A stretch of DNA of 64,000 bases. It comes from Paraburkholderia heleia NBRC 101817 (GTDB lineage Bacteria > Pseudomonadota > Gammaproteobacteria > Burkholderiales > Burkholderiaceae). Shown here piece after piece: positions 43,840 through 54,105 of this stretch. The notes beneath the pieces were generated by a model. The model saw only the letters and a list, made by a program, of their open reading frames with translations, was not told the origin of the DNA and did not search any database. Position 1 is the stretch's first letter. Each line of letters starts with the position of its first letter. The position numbers and the translations under genes were made by a program. Where the stretch lies: NCBI RefSeq assembly GCF_000739775.1, contig NZ_BBJH01000038.1, positions 1 to 64,000 of the forward strand, read 5' to 3'.

Positions 43840-44619
43840 ATGACCTTGAAGAAAACCCATCTTTGGGTGTTGCTGGCTGCGTGCGCGGCGGCTCCCGCCT
43901 TTGCGCAGAACATCGCCGTCGTGAACGGCACGCCGATTCCCAAAGCGCGCGCCGATGCACTGGTCGAGCAGCTCGTGCATCAAGGCCAGCAGGATTCGCC
44001 GCAGCTGCAGATGGCCGTGCGTGAAGAGCTCGTGAATCGCGAAATCCTCATGCAGGAAGCCATCCGCGAAGGCATTCCGAACAAGCCGGACGTCAAGGCG
44101 CAGATCGCCGTGGCACAGCAAACCGTCGTGCTGCGCGCGCTGATCGAAAACTTCGTGAAGAACAATCAGCCGAGCGACGCCGAAGTCAAGGCGCGTTACG
44201 ACCAGTTGACCAAGGATGCGGGCGGCAGCGAATACCACCTGCACCACATCCTCGTGGACAACGAGCAGCAGGCCAAGGACCTCATCGCGAAGATCAAGGC
44301 CGGCGCCAGCTTCGAAGACCTCGCAAGGCAGTACTCGAAGGACCCAGGCTCGGCCAAGAACGGCGGCGACCTCGACTGGTCCGATCCGAAGGCTTATGTG
44401 CCGGAATTCGCGGCTGCGGCCACGCACCTGCAAAAAGGCCAGATGACCGATACGCCGGTGCACACGCAGTTCGGCTGGCACATCATCCGCGTGGACGACA
44501 TCCGCCCGGTCACGCCGCCGCCGCTCGAGCAGGTGCGCCCGCAGATCGTCCAGCAGATCCAGCAGGAAAAGCTGCAGGCGTTCGAAGAGAATCTGCGCAA
44601 GCAAGCGAAGATTCAGTAA
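43840..44619 (+). CDS. Peptidyl-prolyl isomerase, parvulin type, periplasmic
   Basis: 259 residues with signal peptide (KKTHLWVLLAACAAAPAFAQ), a SurA-like N-terminal helical region (KARADALVEQLVHQGQQDSPQLQMAVREELVNREILMQEAI), and a PpiC domain (YHLHHILVDNEQQAKDLIAKIKAGASFEDLARQYSKDPGSAKNGGDLDW, FGWHIIRVDDIR). Assists outer-membrane protein folding. Last gene of the selO-msrB-yciB-bolA run, followed by a good terminator. Confidence 0.94.
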   Translation: MTLKKTHLWVLLAACAAAPAFAQNIAVVNGTPIPKARADALVEQLVHQGQQDSPQLQMAVREELVNREILMQEAIREGIPNKPDVKAQIAVAQQTVVLRALIENFVKNNQPSDAEVKARYDQLTKDAGGSEYHLHHILVDNEQQAKDLIAKIKAGASFEDLARQYSKDPGSAKNGGDLDWSDPKAYVPEFAAAATHLQKGQMTDTPVHTQFGWHIIRVDDIRPVTPPPLEQVRPQIVQQIQQEKLQAFEENLRKQAKIQ

Positions 44620-44649
44620 GGCTGCACGCGGCTCTGAGTGCTGCGAAAA

Positions 44650-44684
44650 AAACCCCGCGACCGTCAAGGGCGCGGGGTTTTTGT
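44650..44684. terminator. Bidirectional terminator between the parvulin gene and purL
   Basis: AAACCCCGCG (44650-44659) pairs with CGCGGGGTTT (44671-44680), flanked by A and T runs on the two sides. It serves the two convergent genes. Confidence 0.8.
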
Positions 44685-44731
44685 TTATCGCTACCCCTGG
44701 CGTCAAACGTCCGCGAGGTTCGCGAGGCGCG

Positions 44732-47700
44732 TTAGCCCACCCACTTGCGCGCGTTCTGGAACGCACGCATCCACGGGCTTGCCTCGCCCCAGGCTTCGGG
44801 GTGCCAGCTCATCGTCACCGTGCGCTGCACGCGCTCGGTGTGCGGCATCAGCACCGTGAAGCGGCCGTCGGGCGTCGTGACCGAGGTAATGCCTTGCGGC
44901 GAGCCGTTCGGATTGAACGGGTAGGCCTCGGTCGCCAGGGCGCGATGGTCGACGTAGCGCATCGCCACCGCAACCTTCGAGATGTCGCCCTGCTGCGAGA
45001 AGTCCGCGAAACCTTCGCCATGCGCGACCGCCACCGGAATGCGCGAGCCTTCCATGCCATTGAAGAAGATCGACGGCGAGCCCTGCACTTCCACCAGCGA
45101 GAAGCGCGCTTCGAACTGCTCCGACTTGTTGCGCGTGAACTTCGGCCACGCTTGCGCACCCGGGATCATCGAGGCGAGGCTCGACATCATCTGGCAGCCG
45201 TTGCAGATGCCGAGCGCAAACGTGTCCTGACGCGCGAAGAACGCCGCGAACATGTCCGCGAGCTTCGCATTGAAGCGGATCGTCTTGGCCCAGCCTTCTC
45301 CCGCACCCAGCACGTCGCCGTACGAGAAGCCGCCACAGGCCACCGCGCCCGCGAAGTCGGCGAGCGTGGCGCGGCCTTCGAGCAGGTCGCTCATGTGGAC
45401 GTCGTGCGCGTCGAAGCCGGCGCGGTCGAACGCGTACGCGGTTTCGAGGTGCGAGTTCACGCCCTGCTCGCGCAGGATCGCCACACGCGGACGCGCACCC
45501 TTGCCGATGAACGGCGCGGCGACGTCTTCCGCCGGATCGAACGTGAGATGCGGCTGCATGCCCGGATCGGCGGCGTCGAGCAGCGCGTCGTATTCGGAAT
45601 CGGCGCACGCGGGGTTGTCGCGCAGACGCGCAATGCGCCAGCTCACTTCGCTCCACACGCGTTGCAGCTGCGCACGCGGCGCTTCGTAGATGCGCTTCGC
45701 GTCACGGTAGATTTCGATCGAGTCGCGATTGTTCAGCGTGCCGATCACGTGCGAGCACACCGAGAGGCCATGCTCACGCAGGACGCCCATCACGGCGTCG
45801 CGCTGCTGTGCCGGCACCTGGATCACCGCGCCGAGTTCTTCGGAGAAGAGTGCGCGCAGCGTGCGGTCTTCACGGCGGCCGCTCGTCTGCTTCGCCCAGT
45901 CCTTGGCGTCGCCGTAGTCCGATTCGTGCTCGCTGTCGAGCGTGAGCATGTCCACGTTCAGCGACACGCCGGTGTGGCCCGCGAAGGCCATTTCGCAGAC
46001 CGTCGCCCACAGGCCGCCGTCCGAGCGGTCATGGTACGCGAGCAGTTGCTCGTTTGCGTTCAGTTGCTGGATGGCCGTGAAGAACTGCTTGAGGTCTTCG
46101 GCGTTGTCCACGTCGGGCACCGCGTCGCCGACCTGCTGCGTGACCTGCGCGAAGATGCTGCCGCCCATGCGGTGCTTGCCGCGGCCCAGATCGATCGCGA
46201 TCAGCACCGACTCGCCCGCTTCGTCGGCGCGGCGCAGTTGCGGCGTGAGGTGGCGGCGCACGTCGTCGACCGGCGCGAACGCCGAGATGATGAGCGAAAC
46301 CGGCGCGACCACTTCCTTCGCCACGCCTTGTTCGTTCCACTTCGTGCGCATGGAGAGCGAATCCTTGCCCACCGGAATGCCGATGCCCAACGCGGGGCAC
46401 AGCTCCATGCCGATCGCCTTCACGGTGTCGTACAGCGCGGCGTCCTCGCCCGGTGCGCCGCACGCGGCCATCCAGTTCGCGGAGAGCTTGAGCTTGTCGA
46501 GCGACAGGATGGGTGCGCTCGCGATGTTGGTGATCGCCTCGCCCACGGCCATGCGGCCCGATGCGGGCGCATCGATCACGGCGAGCGGCGTGCGCTCGGC
46601 CATCGTCATCGCTTCGCCCTTGTAGCCGGCGTAGTCGAGCGCAGTGATCGCGCAGTCGGCCACCGGCACCTGCCACGGGCCGACCATCTGGTCGCGCACC
46701 GTCGTGCCGCCCACCGAGCGGTCGCCGATGGTGATGAGGAACGACTTGCTGCCCACGGTCGGGTGGCGCAGCACGCTCTGCGCCACTTCGTCGAGCGAGA
46801 CGCCCGTGACTTCGACCGGCGCCAGCGGCACGCTCGCGTGCTCGACGTTGCGGTGCATGCGCGGCGGTTTGCCGAGCAGGATGTCCATCGGCATGTCGAC
46901 AGGCTGGTGGCCGCCGTTGGCCGCAAGCGCCGCTTCGTCGGTGTCGATGAGCTTCAGGTCGCGCGCGTCGGTCGCGACGCCCACGACGGCGAACGGGCAG
47001 CGCTCACGCTCGCAGATCGCCTGGAACTCGGCCAGATCGGCGGGTGCGATTGCGAGGACGTAGCGTTCCTGCGATTCGTTCGACCAGATTTCGCGCGGCG
47101 AAAGACCCGACTCTTCGAGCTGCACCTTGCGCAGTTCGAAGCGCGCGCCCTTGTCCGCGCCGTCGACGAGTTCCGGGAAGGCGTTGGAAAGGCCGCCCGC
47201 GCCCACGTCGTGAATGCTCAGGATCGGGTTGCGCTCGCCCAGTTGCCAGCACGAATTGATGACTTCCTGCGCGCGACGCTCGATTTCCGGGTTGCCGCGC
47301 TGAACCGAGTCGAAGTCGAGTTCGGCCGTGTTGGTGCCGGTGGCCATCGAGCTGGCCGCGCCGCCGCCCATGCCGATGCGCATGCCGGGGCCGCCGATCT
47401 GGATGAGCAGCGTGCCGGCCGGCAGGTCGTGCTTGTGCGTGTGCTGCGCGCTGATGTTGCCGAGGCCGCCCGCGATCATGATCGGCTTGTGATAGCCGCG
47501 CACGGTGCCCGCCACGTTCTGTTCGTAAGTACGGAAATAGCCGCCGAGGTTCGGCCGGCCGAATTCGTTGTTGAACGCGGCGCCGCCAAGCGGGCCGTCG
47601 ATCATGATCTGCAGCGGCGACGCGATGCGGTCCGGGCGGCCGTATGTACCGTTCGCGCCCTCGGTGTCGGCCGGATTGCGCAGCGCGAGCGGCACGGCCG

Positions 47701-48826
47701 CGTCGCGGGCGTCTTCCCAGGCTTCGCGCGCGTCGGGCAGATCGAGGTTCGACACCGTGAAACCCGTGAGGCCGGCCTTCGGACGCGCGCCGCGGCCCGT
47801 CGCGCCTTCGTCGCGGATTTCGCCGCCCGAGCCCGTTGCCGCGCCCGCGAACGGCGAGATCGCCGTGGGATGGTTGTGCGTCTCCACCTTCATCAGCGTG
47901 TGCGTGAGTTCGGTGTGGCGGCCGTAGCGCTCACCCGGCTCGCCCGACGTGCCTTCGGCGTTGTTCCTGCGCGGGAACCAGCGTTCCGCGACCGCGCCTT
48001 CCATGATCGACGAGTTGTCCGAGTACGCGACGATCGTGCCCTGCGGGCTGATCTTCTCGGTGTTGCGGATCATCGCGAAAAGCGACATATCCTGATCGTG
48101 GCCGTCGATCGTCCAGCTCGCGTTGAAGATCTTGTGGCGGCAGTGCTCGCTGTTGGCCTGCGCGAACATCATCAGTTCGACGTCGGTCGGGTTGCGTTCG
48201 AGCTTCTTGAAGTTTTCGACGAGGTAGTCGATTTCATCGTCGGCGAGCGCGAGGCCCAGTTCGCCATTGGCCGTTTCCAGCGCCGCACGGCCGTGGCCGA
48301 GCACGTCCACCGTCTGCATCGGCCTCGCCGGCAGTTCGTCGAACAGATGCAGTGCCGCGTCGCGCGAAGGCGCCACGCTTTCGGTCATGCGGTCGTGCAG
48401 CGCCGCGGCGACAGCGGCGTGCGCCTCTTCCGAAAGCGTCTTCTTGCCGCCGAGCAGGCCCGACTTGAGCACCACGGTGTATTCGACGCCCCGCTCGATG
48501 CGGCGCACCTGTTCGAGGCCGCAATGGTGCGCGATGTCCGTGGCCTTGCTCGCCCACGGCGACACCGTGCCGAAGCGCGGCACGACGAGGAACGTGAGCG
48601 CGCTGCCGCGCTCCTGCGGGGCCGCGAACGGCGCGCCGTAGTGCATCAGCGCTTCGATCTTCGCGCTGTCGTCAGCGGAAAGCGCCGCGGCCGAGTTGAC
48701 GAAATGCAGATACTGGCCGTGCACGCCGACGATGTTGGCGTCGATACGCTGAAGCGTCTCGAGCAGGCGGGTCTGACGGAAGTCGGAAAGGGCCGAAGCA
48801 CCGGGGAAACACGAGAAGTGGGCCAT
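44732..48826 (-). CDS. purL: Phosphoribosylformylglycinamidine synthase
   Basis: 1364 residues, the large single-chain enzyme of purine synthesis converting FGAR, glutamine and ATP to FGAM. Domains: PurS-like N-terminus (ALSDFRQTRLLETLQRID), the linker and first AIRS-like half with the ELMMFAQANSEHCRHKIFNASW motif, a second AIRS-like half (DRSDGGLWATVCEMAFAGHTG), and the C-terminal glutaminase (ALGICNGCQMMSSLASMIPG elbow with its nucleophile, His in AVAHGEGF and SWHPEAWG). Full length and intact. It stands alone with its own promoter region to the right. Confidence 0.98.
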   Translation of the reverse strand: MAHFSCFPGASALSDFRQTRLLETLQRIDANIVGVHGQYLHFVNSAAALSADDSAKIEALMHYGAPFAAPQERGSALTFLVVPRFGTVSPWASKATDIAHHCGLEQVRRIERGVEYTVVLKSGLLGGKKTLSEEAHAAVAAALHDRMTESVAPSRDAALHLFDELPARPMQTVDVLGHGRAALETANGELGLALADDEIDYLVENFKKLERNPTDVELMMFAQANSEHCRHKIFNASWTIDGHDQDMSLFAMIRNTEKISPQGTIVAYSDNSSIMEGAVAERWFPRRNNAEGTSGEPGERYGRHTELTHTLMKVETHNHPTAISPFAGAATGSGGEIRDEGATGRGARPKAGLTGFTVSNLDLPDAREAWEDARDAAVPLALRNPADTEGANGTYGRPDRIASPLQIMIDGPLGGAAFNNEFGRPNLGGYFRTYEQNVAGTVRGYHKPIMIAGGLGNISAQHTHKHDLPAGTLLIQIGGPGMRIGMGGGAASSMATGTNTAELDFDSVQRGNPEIERRAQEVINSCWQLGERNPILSIHDVGAGGLSNAFPELVDGADKGARFELRKVQLEESGLSPREIWSNESQERYVLAIAPADLAEFQAICERERCPFAVVGVATDARDLKLIDTDEAALAANGGHQPVDMPMDILLGKPPRMHRNVEHASVPLAPVEVTGVSLDEVAQSVLRHPTVGSKSFLITIGDRSVGGTTVRDQMVGPWQVPVADCAITALDYAGYKGEAMTMAERTPLAVIDAPASGRMAVGEAITNIASAPILSLDKLKLSANWMAACGAPGEDAALYDTVKAIGMELCPALGIGIPVGKDSLSMRTKWNEQGVAKEVVAPVSLIISAFAPVDDVRRHLTPQLRRADEAGESVLIAIDLGRGKHRMGGSIFAQVTQQVGDAVPDVDNAEDLKQFFTAIQQLNANEQLLAYHDRSDGGLWATVCEMAFAGHTGVSLNVDMLTLDSEHESDYGDAKDWAKQTSGRREDRTLRALFSEELGAVIQVPAQQRDAVMGVLREHGLSVCSHVIGTLNNRDSIEIYRDAKRIYEAPRAQLQRVWSEVSWRIARLRDNPACADSEYDALLDAADPGMQPHLTFDPAEDVAAPFIGKGARPRVAILREQGVNSHLETAYAFDRAGFDAHDVHMSDLLEGRATLADFAGAVACGGFSYGDVLGAGEGWAKTIRFNAKLADMFAAFFARQDTFALGICNGCQMMSSLASMIPGAQAWPKFTRNKSEQFEARFSLVEVQGSPSIFFNGMEGSRIPVAVAHGEGFADFSQQGDISKVAVAMRYVDHRALATEAYPFNPNGSPQGITSVTTPDGRFTVLMPHTERVQRTVTMSWHPEAWGEASPWMRAFQNARKWVG

Positions 48827-49167
48827 GGACTGGGGCGTTGCGTCGAGGTTGCGTCAGAGTTGCGTCGCGGCTTCGCCTCGCGCGAAACACGTCGCAAGGT
48901 GGCGATGCGTCGCGCGGGGATGGCGACGGTCAGGCGAAGGGAGACCGCGATTATAACCCGGAAGGCCTGTCCTGACCGCCCCGGCAGCGGCTCGAAACGC
49001 ATGTGGCGACCCGGCCTCGCGCATGGCGACGCGGACGCTTTCGCTGCTATCATTGCGCGTTTCGTCTGATCGGCGCACCCGGGCATGGCTTCGGCGCGCC
49101 GCGCGCCCCACCTTCGGCAGCGCGCCCTCACCCGAGCGAGCGCCACCTGCCTGCAGATCGTATCGTC
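48827..49167. other. 341-bp divergent gap between purL and the DadA-like gene
   Basis: No gene seen. On the minus strand a good -10 (TATAAT, 48950-48955) lies 124 bases before the purL ATG, but the -35 is poor (CGGTCA at about 17 bp). I find no clear PurR-type palindrome by eye. Confidence 0.5.
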
Positions 49168-50463
49168 ATGGATGTCATCGTCATCGGCGGCGGAATCGCC
49201 GGCATCGCTACCGCCTGGCAGCTGCGCGCGGCCGGGCATCGCGTCTGCGTGATCGAACGCCACGCCACCGTCGCGCAAGGCGCGACCTACGGGCATAGCG
49301 GCATTGCGCTGCCCACTCCGCTCGACGTCTGGTTCGGCCCCACCTTCCTGCGCCACGGCCGTCAATCGTCCGGCGGCGTGATCAGCAAGACCGGCTGGCG
49401 CGGCCACGCGCACGGTTTCGTCAGGCGCCTCGCCACGCTGCACGGCTCCGAGGCGTTTGCCGGGCGCTATGCGCTGCTGCGCCCGCTCATCGAGTCGGCG
49501 CGAGCGGCGCTCGCCGACATCGACGCGCGCTTCCAGCTCGACTACGAGCAGCGCGACGGCCTGCTCTACCTCGTGCGCGGCAACGACGAATGGTCGCTCA
49601 CGCAACCGGCCCTTGAACTGCTGCGCCGCTTCGAGACGCCGCATCACGCACTTTCACCCGCGGAATGCGTGGCTTTCGACCCTGCCATCCCCGCCGATCC
49701 GCCGTTTGCGGGCGGCGTGCGCTTCGAGACCGGCCGGGTGGCCAACTGCCCGCTTTTCGTGAAGCTGCTCAAGCAGGTGCTCGACGCCCAGGGCGGCGTG
49801 CAGTTCGAGATGAGCCGCGAGGTCAGCGCGATCCGCCTCGAAGACCGGCGCGCGGCGGTGGAACTCGCGCCGCCTGCGCACGAAGCGGGCCGCTCGGGCG
49901 ACGTCGAGGTGATCTCGGGCGACGCCGTCGTGGTCGCCGCGGGCGCGCAAACGCCGCGGCTCGTCGCGCCGCTCGGCCTCAAGATGCCGTTCTATCCGCT
50001 GCGCATGCACACGCTCAATTCGCCGGTGGCGCACGAGGAATGCGTGCCGCAGACGACGATCGTCGACGCCGGCAAGCGCATCGCCATCGCGCGCATGAAT
50101 CACCGGCTGCGCATCTCGGGCGCCGCCGTGCTGCTGCGCGCCCAGGAGGTCGACGACGCCCTGCCCGAAGCGCTTACCGAAGACGCTCTCGCGCTGCTCG
50201 GTGAGGCTTCGCGCGACTGGGCGCCGGGCGCCGCGCGCATCTCGGCGGCGCTTGCGTGGGAAGGCATGAAGCTGCTTTCCGCCGACGGCCTGCCTGCGGT
50301 CGGCAGCGTGGGCCATCCGCGCCTGTACGTCAACGCGGGCCACGGGCCGGCGGGCTGGGCGCTTGCGCTCGGTTCGGCGCGTCTCATCGCCCAGCAGATC
50401 TCCAGCGCACCGCCCGACCTGCCGGCCGATACCGTCAAGGCGCTCTCGCCGGGCCGCGATTGA
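49168..50463 (+). CDS. DadA-type FAD-dependent oxidoreductase
   Basis: 431 residues of the D-amino acid dehydrogenase / DAO family. Rossmann loop VIVIGGGIAGIATAWQLRAAGHRVCVIER at the start, and a C-terminal RISAALAWEGMKLLSADGLPAVGSV, LYVNAGHGPAGWALALGSARLIAQ segment. Probably oxidises an amino acid or imino compound and feeds electrons to the chain. The usual dadX racemase is absent, so substrate is open. ATG fixed by the FAD loop position. Confidence 0.9.
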   Translation: MDVIVIGGGIAGIATAWQLRAAGHRVCVIERHATVAQGATYGHSGIALPTPLDVWFGPTFLRHGRQSSGGVISKTGWRGHAHGFVRRLATLHGSEAFAGRYALLRPLIESARAALADIDARFQLDYEQRDGLLYLVRGNDEWSLTQPALELLRRFETPHHALSPAECVAFDPAIPADPPFAGGVRFETGRVANCPLFVKLLKQVLDAQGGVQFEMSREVSAIRLEDRRAAVELAPPAHEAGRSGDVEVISGDAVVVAAGAQTPRLVAPLGLKMPFYPLRMHTLNSPVAHEECVPQTTIVDAGKRIAIARMNHRLRISGAAVLLRAQEVDDALPEALTEDALALLGEASRDWAPGAARISAALAWEGMKLLSADGLPAVGSVGHPRLYVNAGHGPAGWALALGSARLIAQQISSAPPDLPADTVKALSPGRD

Positions 50464-50583
50464 GCGGCGAGCGCCGGTACGGCGTTGCGGCGCCGCCGCG
50501 CCAGTCCATCGCGCGCCTGGGGCATGCCGTCTGAGGGCTCGCTCGGGTATCGTTGCGATGTCGCCTCCGAGGACCGCATCGTC

Positions 50584-52176
50584 ATGACGCACGCACCCCA
50601 CTCCTTTGGCGCCGGGCAACCGGTGCTCCTCTACCCGCACGATCGGGCGGTCCCGCTGCTGACCGTCGAACAGCTGCGCGGGGCCGAAGTCGCCGCGCAG
50701 TCGGCCCTGCCTGCCCACGCGCTCATGGCGCGGGCAGGCGCCGCCGCCGCGCACTTCCTGAGCGAGCAGCTCGCGCACGCGCCCTCGCCGGCGAGCGACA
50801 AGCCGGTCTGGTTCGCCGCCGGGCCAGGCAACAACGGCGGCGACGCGCTCGTCGTCGCTACCGTTCTGTATCGCGCGGGCGTCGCCGTGGAAGTCTGCAT
50901 GCCCGTCGAGGTCAAGCCCGACGACGCGCGCTGGGCGCTCGCCGAAGCGCACGCGGCGGGCGTGCCCATTACCGCGTCGGCGCCCGCATCGTTGGAGGCT
51001 TACGGCTGGCTCGTCGACGGCATGTTCGGCATCGGCCTCGCGCGCGGGCTCGAAGGCGTGTTCGCCGAACTCGCCGAGAGCCTCTCGGCGCGCGCGCGCA
51101 GCCATGGCCACGTGCTCGCGCTCGACGTGCCGAGCGGGCTCGACAGCGACACCGGCAACGTGGTCGGCAGCGGCCCCGCCGTGCGCGCGACCCATACCGT
51201 GACCTTCATCGCCGCCAAGCCCGGCCTGTACACCGGCGCCGGGCGCGACCATGCAGGCGCCGTCACGGTCGCGCCGATCGGCATCGACACGGAAGGCACG
51301 CCGGGTGCGGCGCGCCTGAATGCGCCCGCGCTCTTCGCCGCCGCGCTGCCCGCACGCGAGTTCGCCACTCACAAGGGCACGTTTGGCACGCTCGCCGTCG
51401 TGGGCGGCGACACGGGGATGTGCGGCGCGCCGATTCTCGCGGCGCGCGCCGCGCTCCTCACCGGCGCGGGCAAGGTTCACGTGGGCTTCCTGGGCAGCGA
51501 CGCGCCGCCCTACGACGCCCCGCACCCCGAGCTCATGCTGCACGCGGCGGCCAGGCTCGCGCTCGGCGCGATGGACGCCGTCGCCGCGGGCTGCGGCATG
51601 GGCGGCAGCGCCTCGGCGCGCCAGCTCGTGGACGCCATCCTGCGCCTTCACGCCCCCGTACTTCTCGATGCCGACGCGCTCAATCTGGTCGCACGCGACG
51701 AGGCGCTCGCGGCACACGTCGCGCAATCGGCAGCCGCGCGCGGCGCGCCTTGCGTGCTCACGCCGCATCCGCTCGAGGCGGCGCGCCTCCTCGGCTGCGA
51801 CACCGCCGCGGTGCAGCGCGACCGCCTCGCCGCAGCACGAACCCTTGCCGGCCGCTATGCGGCGGTTGCCGTGCTCAAGGGCAGCGGCACCGTGGTCGCC
51901 GCGCCCGACGGCCGCGTCGCCGTCAACCCCACCGGCAACGCGGGCCTCGCCACGGGCGGGACCGGCGACGTGCTCGGCGGCATGATCGGCGCGCTGCTGG
52001 CCCAGCGCCTGCCGCCCTATGAAGCGGCACTCGCGGGCGTCTATCTGCACGGCCTCGCCGCCGACACGCTGTGCGCACAAGGCGATGGCCCCGCGGGCCT
52101 CACGGCGGGCGAACTCGCGCCAGCGGCGCGCAAGCTCCTGAACCGGCTCTTTTACGCGCCGTCTTATGCCGCCTGA
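50584..52176 (+). CDS. nnr: Bifunctional NAD(P)H-hydrate repair enzyme
   Basis: 530 residues: N-terminal YjeF_N epimerase domain (GPGNNGGDALVVATVL, DGMFGIGLARGLEG, LALDVPSGLDSDTG) and C-terminal ADP-dependent dehydratase (HKGTFGTLAVVGGDTGMCGAPILAARAALLTGAGKV, NAGLATGGTGDVLGGMIGALL). Restores hydrated NADH/NADPH. Start chosen at MTHAPHSF, with an upstream in-frame extension lacking a ribosome site. It follows the DadA-like gene by 120 bases. Confidence 0.94.
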   Translation: MTHAPHSFGAGQPVLLYPHDRAVPLLTVEQLRGAEVAAQSALPAHALMARAGAAAAHFLSEQLAHAPSPASDKPVWFAAGPGNNGGDALVVATVLYRAGVAVEVCMPVEVKPDDARWALAEAHAAGVPITASAPASLEAYGWLVDGMFGIGLARGLEGVFAELAESLSARARSHGHVLALDVPSGLDSDTGNVVGSGPAVRATHTVTFIAAKPGLYTGAGRDHAGAVTVAPIGIDTEGTPGAARLNAPALFAAALPAREFATHKGTFGTLAVVGGDTGMCGAPILAARAALLTGAGKVHVGFLGSDAPPYDAPHPELMLHAAARLALGAMDAVAAGCGMGGSASARQLVDAILRLHAPVLLDADALNLVARDEALAAHVAQSAAARGAPCVLTPHPLEAARLLGCDTAAVQRDRLAAARTLAGRYAAVAVLKGSGTVVAAPDGRVAVNPTGNAGLATGGTGDVLGGMIGALLAQRLPPYEAALAGVYLHGLAADTLCAQGDGPAGLTAGELAPAARKLLNRLFYAPSYAA

Positions 52177-52299
52177 GCCCGCATCCCGCACGTCCGTTCG
52201 TGCGGTACGCGACTTGCTGTGCCTGGAACGTCCGCCCACCTCCCGCGCCCTGGCAGAGCCGCAGGCATCACAACGCTGCGCAGCGTCGCGCGAGGCCGC

Positions 52300-52339
52300 T
52301 ATACTGATCCTCCGCACGCCGCCTTCCACCGAAGGCGGC
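52300..52339 (+). promoter_or_regulatory. Candidate pgi promoter with leader hairpin
   Basis: TATACT (52300-52305) is a fair -10 with a poor -35. A perfect 9-bp hairpin (52318-52326 / 52331-52339, loop CACC) would begin near the transcript's 5' end. It may instead be a terminator for nnr, though no T-run follows. Nothing else in the 255-bp gap looks like a gene. Confidence 0.35.
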
Positions 52340-52431
52340 CCGTGCTTGCCCGCGGCGCGCGAAGCGCGCGTTCGGCCAGACCGGCGAACCGCACCTGCCG
52401 CCCTCCATTCGTGATCCCTCGCTAGACGAAC

Positions 52432-54051
52432 ATGACGAATCCGCTCCCCGCCTGGTCCGCGCTACAGACGCATTACGAACAGATCCGCGACGAAAAGCTG
52501 CGCGACTGGTTCGCCCCCGCCAACGACCCTGCGCCGACGCGCGCCGAACGCTTCACGTACACCGGCGGCGGTCTTAACGCCGACCTCTCGAAGAACCGCA
52601 TCACCGACGCCACGCTCGAACTGCTCGTGCAGCTCGCTCGCGAGGCCGGCGTGCAAGCGCGCCGCGACGCGATGTTCAAGGGCGAAGTCGTCAACCCGAC
52701 TGAAGGCCGCGCGGCGCTGCACACCGCCTTGCGCGCCACGGAAGCCGATGCCCCGTTCCACGCGCAGATCCTCGCCGAGCGCGCGAAGATGGCGAAATTC
52801 GCCGACGCCGTGCGCAGCGGCGCATGGACCGGCTACACGGGAAAACGCATCCGCCACGTCGTGAACATCGGCATCGGCGGCTCGGACCTCGGGCCGAAGA
52901 TGGTCGTGCACGCGCTCAAGCATCTCGAGCTGCCCGAGATCACCTCGCACTTCGTCTCGAACGTCGACGGCGCGGACCTGTGGCGCACGATCGAGAACAT
53001 CGACCCGGAAGAGACGCTCGCCATCATCGTTTCGAAGACGTTCACGACGCTCGAAACCATGACCAACGCGCTGTCGATGCGCGACTGGTTCGTCAAGCAC
53101 GGCTGCCCGGAAGGCAAACTCGCGAAGCACTTCGTCGGCGTCTCGGCTAACACGGCCGAAGTCGTGAAGTTCGGCATCGCCAAAGAGAACGTCTTCGAGA
53201 TGTGGGACTGGGTGGGCGGCCGTTATTCGTTGTGGTCGGCCGTGGGTCTCTCGATCATGATCGCCATCGGGCCGCAGCAGTTCGACGAATTGCTCGCCGG
53301 CGCGCACGACATGGACAAGCACTTCCGCGAAGCGCCGCTGGAAAAGAACCTGCCCGTGCTGCTCGGCATGATCGGCGTCTGGTATCGCAACTTCTTCGGC
53401 TCGCAGAGCTATCTCGTCGCGCCCTACTCCGAAGCGCTGCACTTCCTGCCGTCGTATCTCCAGCAGCTCGAAATGGAGAGCAACGGCAAGTCGGCGCGCC
53501 TCGACGGCAAGTTCGTCGATTACGCGACCTCGGCGATCACCTGGGGCGAGCCCGGCACGAACGGCCAGCACGCGTTCTTCCAGATGCTGCACCAGGGCAC
53601 GACGATCGTGCCGATCGACTTCATCGCCGTGCTCACGCCCGAGCATCCGCTAGCCGACCATCATCCGAAGTTGCTCGCGAACTGCTTTGCGCAGAGCGAG
53701 GCGCTGATGCTTGGCCGCACCGAAGAAGAAGCGCGCAAGATCGCGGATCCGGGCAAGCCCGAACTCGTGCCGCACATCATGTTTCCCGGCAACCGGCCGA
53801 CCACCACGCTGCTCGTCGACGCGCTCACTGCGCGCTCGCTCGGCGCGATCATCGCGCTCTATGAGCACAAGGTGCTCGTGCAGGCCTGCGTGTGGGATAT
53901 CAATCCGTTCGACCAGTGGGGCGTTGAACTCGGCAAGATCCTCGGCAAAGTGGTCGAAGCCGACTTGAACGCGGCAAGCGCCGATGTGAAGCCGCACGAT
54001 TCGTCCACAGCCGCGCTGATCGCGCGCGCCCGTGCGGCGCTCAAGCGCTGA
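52432..54051 (+). CDS. pgi: Glucose-6-phosphate isomerase
   Basis: 539 residues. Signature segments WDWVGGRYSLWSAVGLSIMIAIGPQQFDELL and SQSYLVAPYSEALHFLPSYLQQLEMESNGK are intact, plus GIGGSDLGPKMV near the N-terminus and the C-terminal NPFDQWGVELGK. Interconverts glucose 6-phosphate and fructose 6-phosphate; glucose 6-phosphate is also a substrate of OtsA. Complete length for the family. Confidence 0.97.
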   Translation: MTNPLPAWSALQTHYEQIRDEKLRDWFAPANDPAPTRAERFTYTGGGLNADLSKNRITDATLELLVQLAREAGVQARRDAMFKGEVVNPTEGRAALHTALRATEADAPFHAQILAERAKMAKFADAVRSGAWTGYTGKRIRHVVNIGIGGSDLGPKMVVHALKHLELPEITSHFVSNVDGADLWRTIENIDPEETLAIIVSKTFTTLETMTNALSMRDWFVKHGCPEGKLAKHFVGVSANTAEVVKFGIAKENVFEMWDWVGGRYSLWSAVGLSIMIAIGPQQFDELLAGAHDMDKHFREAPLEKNLPVLLGMIGVWYRNFFGSQSYLVAPYSEALHFLPSYLQQLEMESNGKSARLDGKFVDYATSAITWGEPGTNGQHAFFQMLHQGTTIVPIDFIAVLTPEHPLADHHPKLLANCFAQSEALMLGRTEEEARKIADPGKPELVPHIMFPGNRPTTTLLVDALTARSLGAIIALYEHKVLVQACVWDINPFDQWGVELGKILGKVVEADLNAASADVKPHDSSTAALIARARAALKR

Positions 54052-54064
54052 CCGGTACAGGAGC

Positions 54065-54089
54065 GGCGTGCGCCTGCACTGCGCACGCC
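54065..54089. terminator. Bidirectional terminator between pgi and the ABC ATPase gene
   Basis: GGCGTGCGC (54065-54073) pairs with GCGCACGCC (54081-54089) around CTGCACT. A second stretch CGCCGCTC just after can extend pairing with GAGCGG. It lies between convergent genes. Confidence 0.65.
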
Positions 54090-54105
54090 GTTCGCCGCTC
54101 AGGCG

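Noticed and set aside
52318..52339. Riboswitch in the pgi leader
   Set aside because: Only one simple 9-bp hairpin is present, with no conserved aptamer-like sequence.
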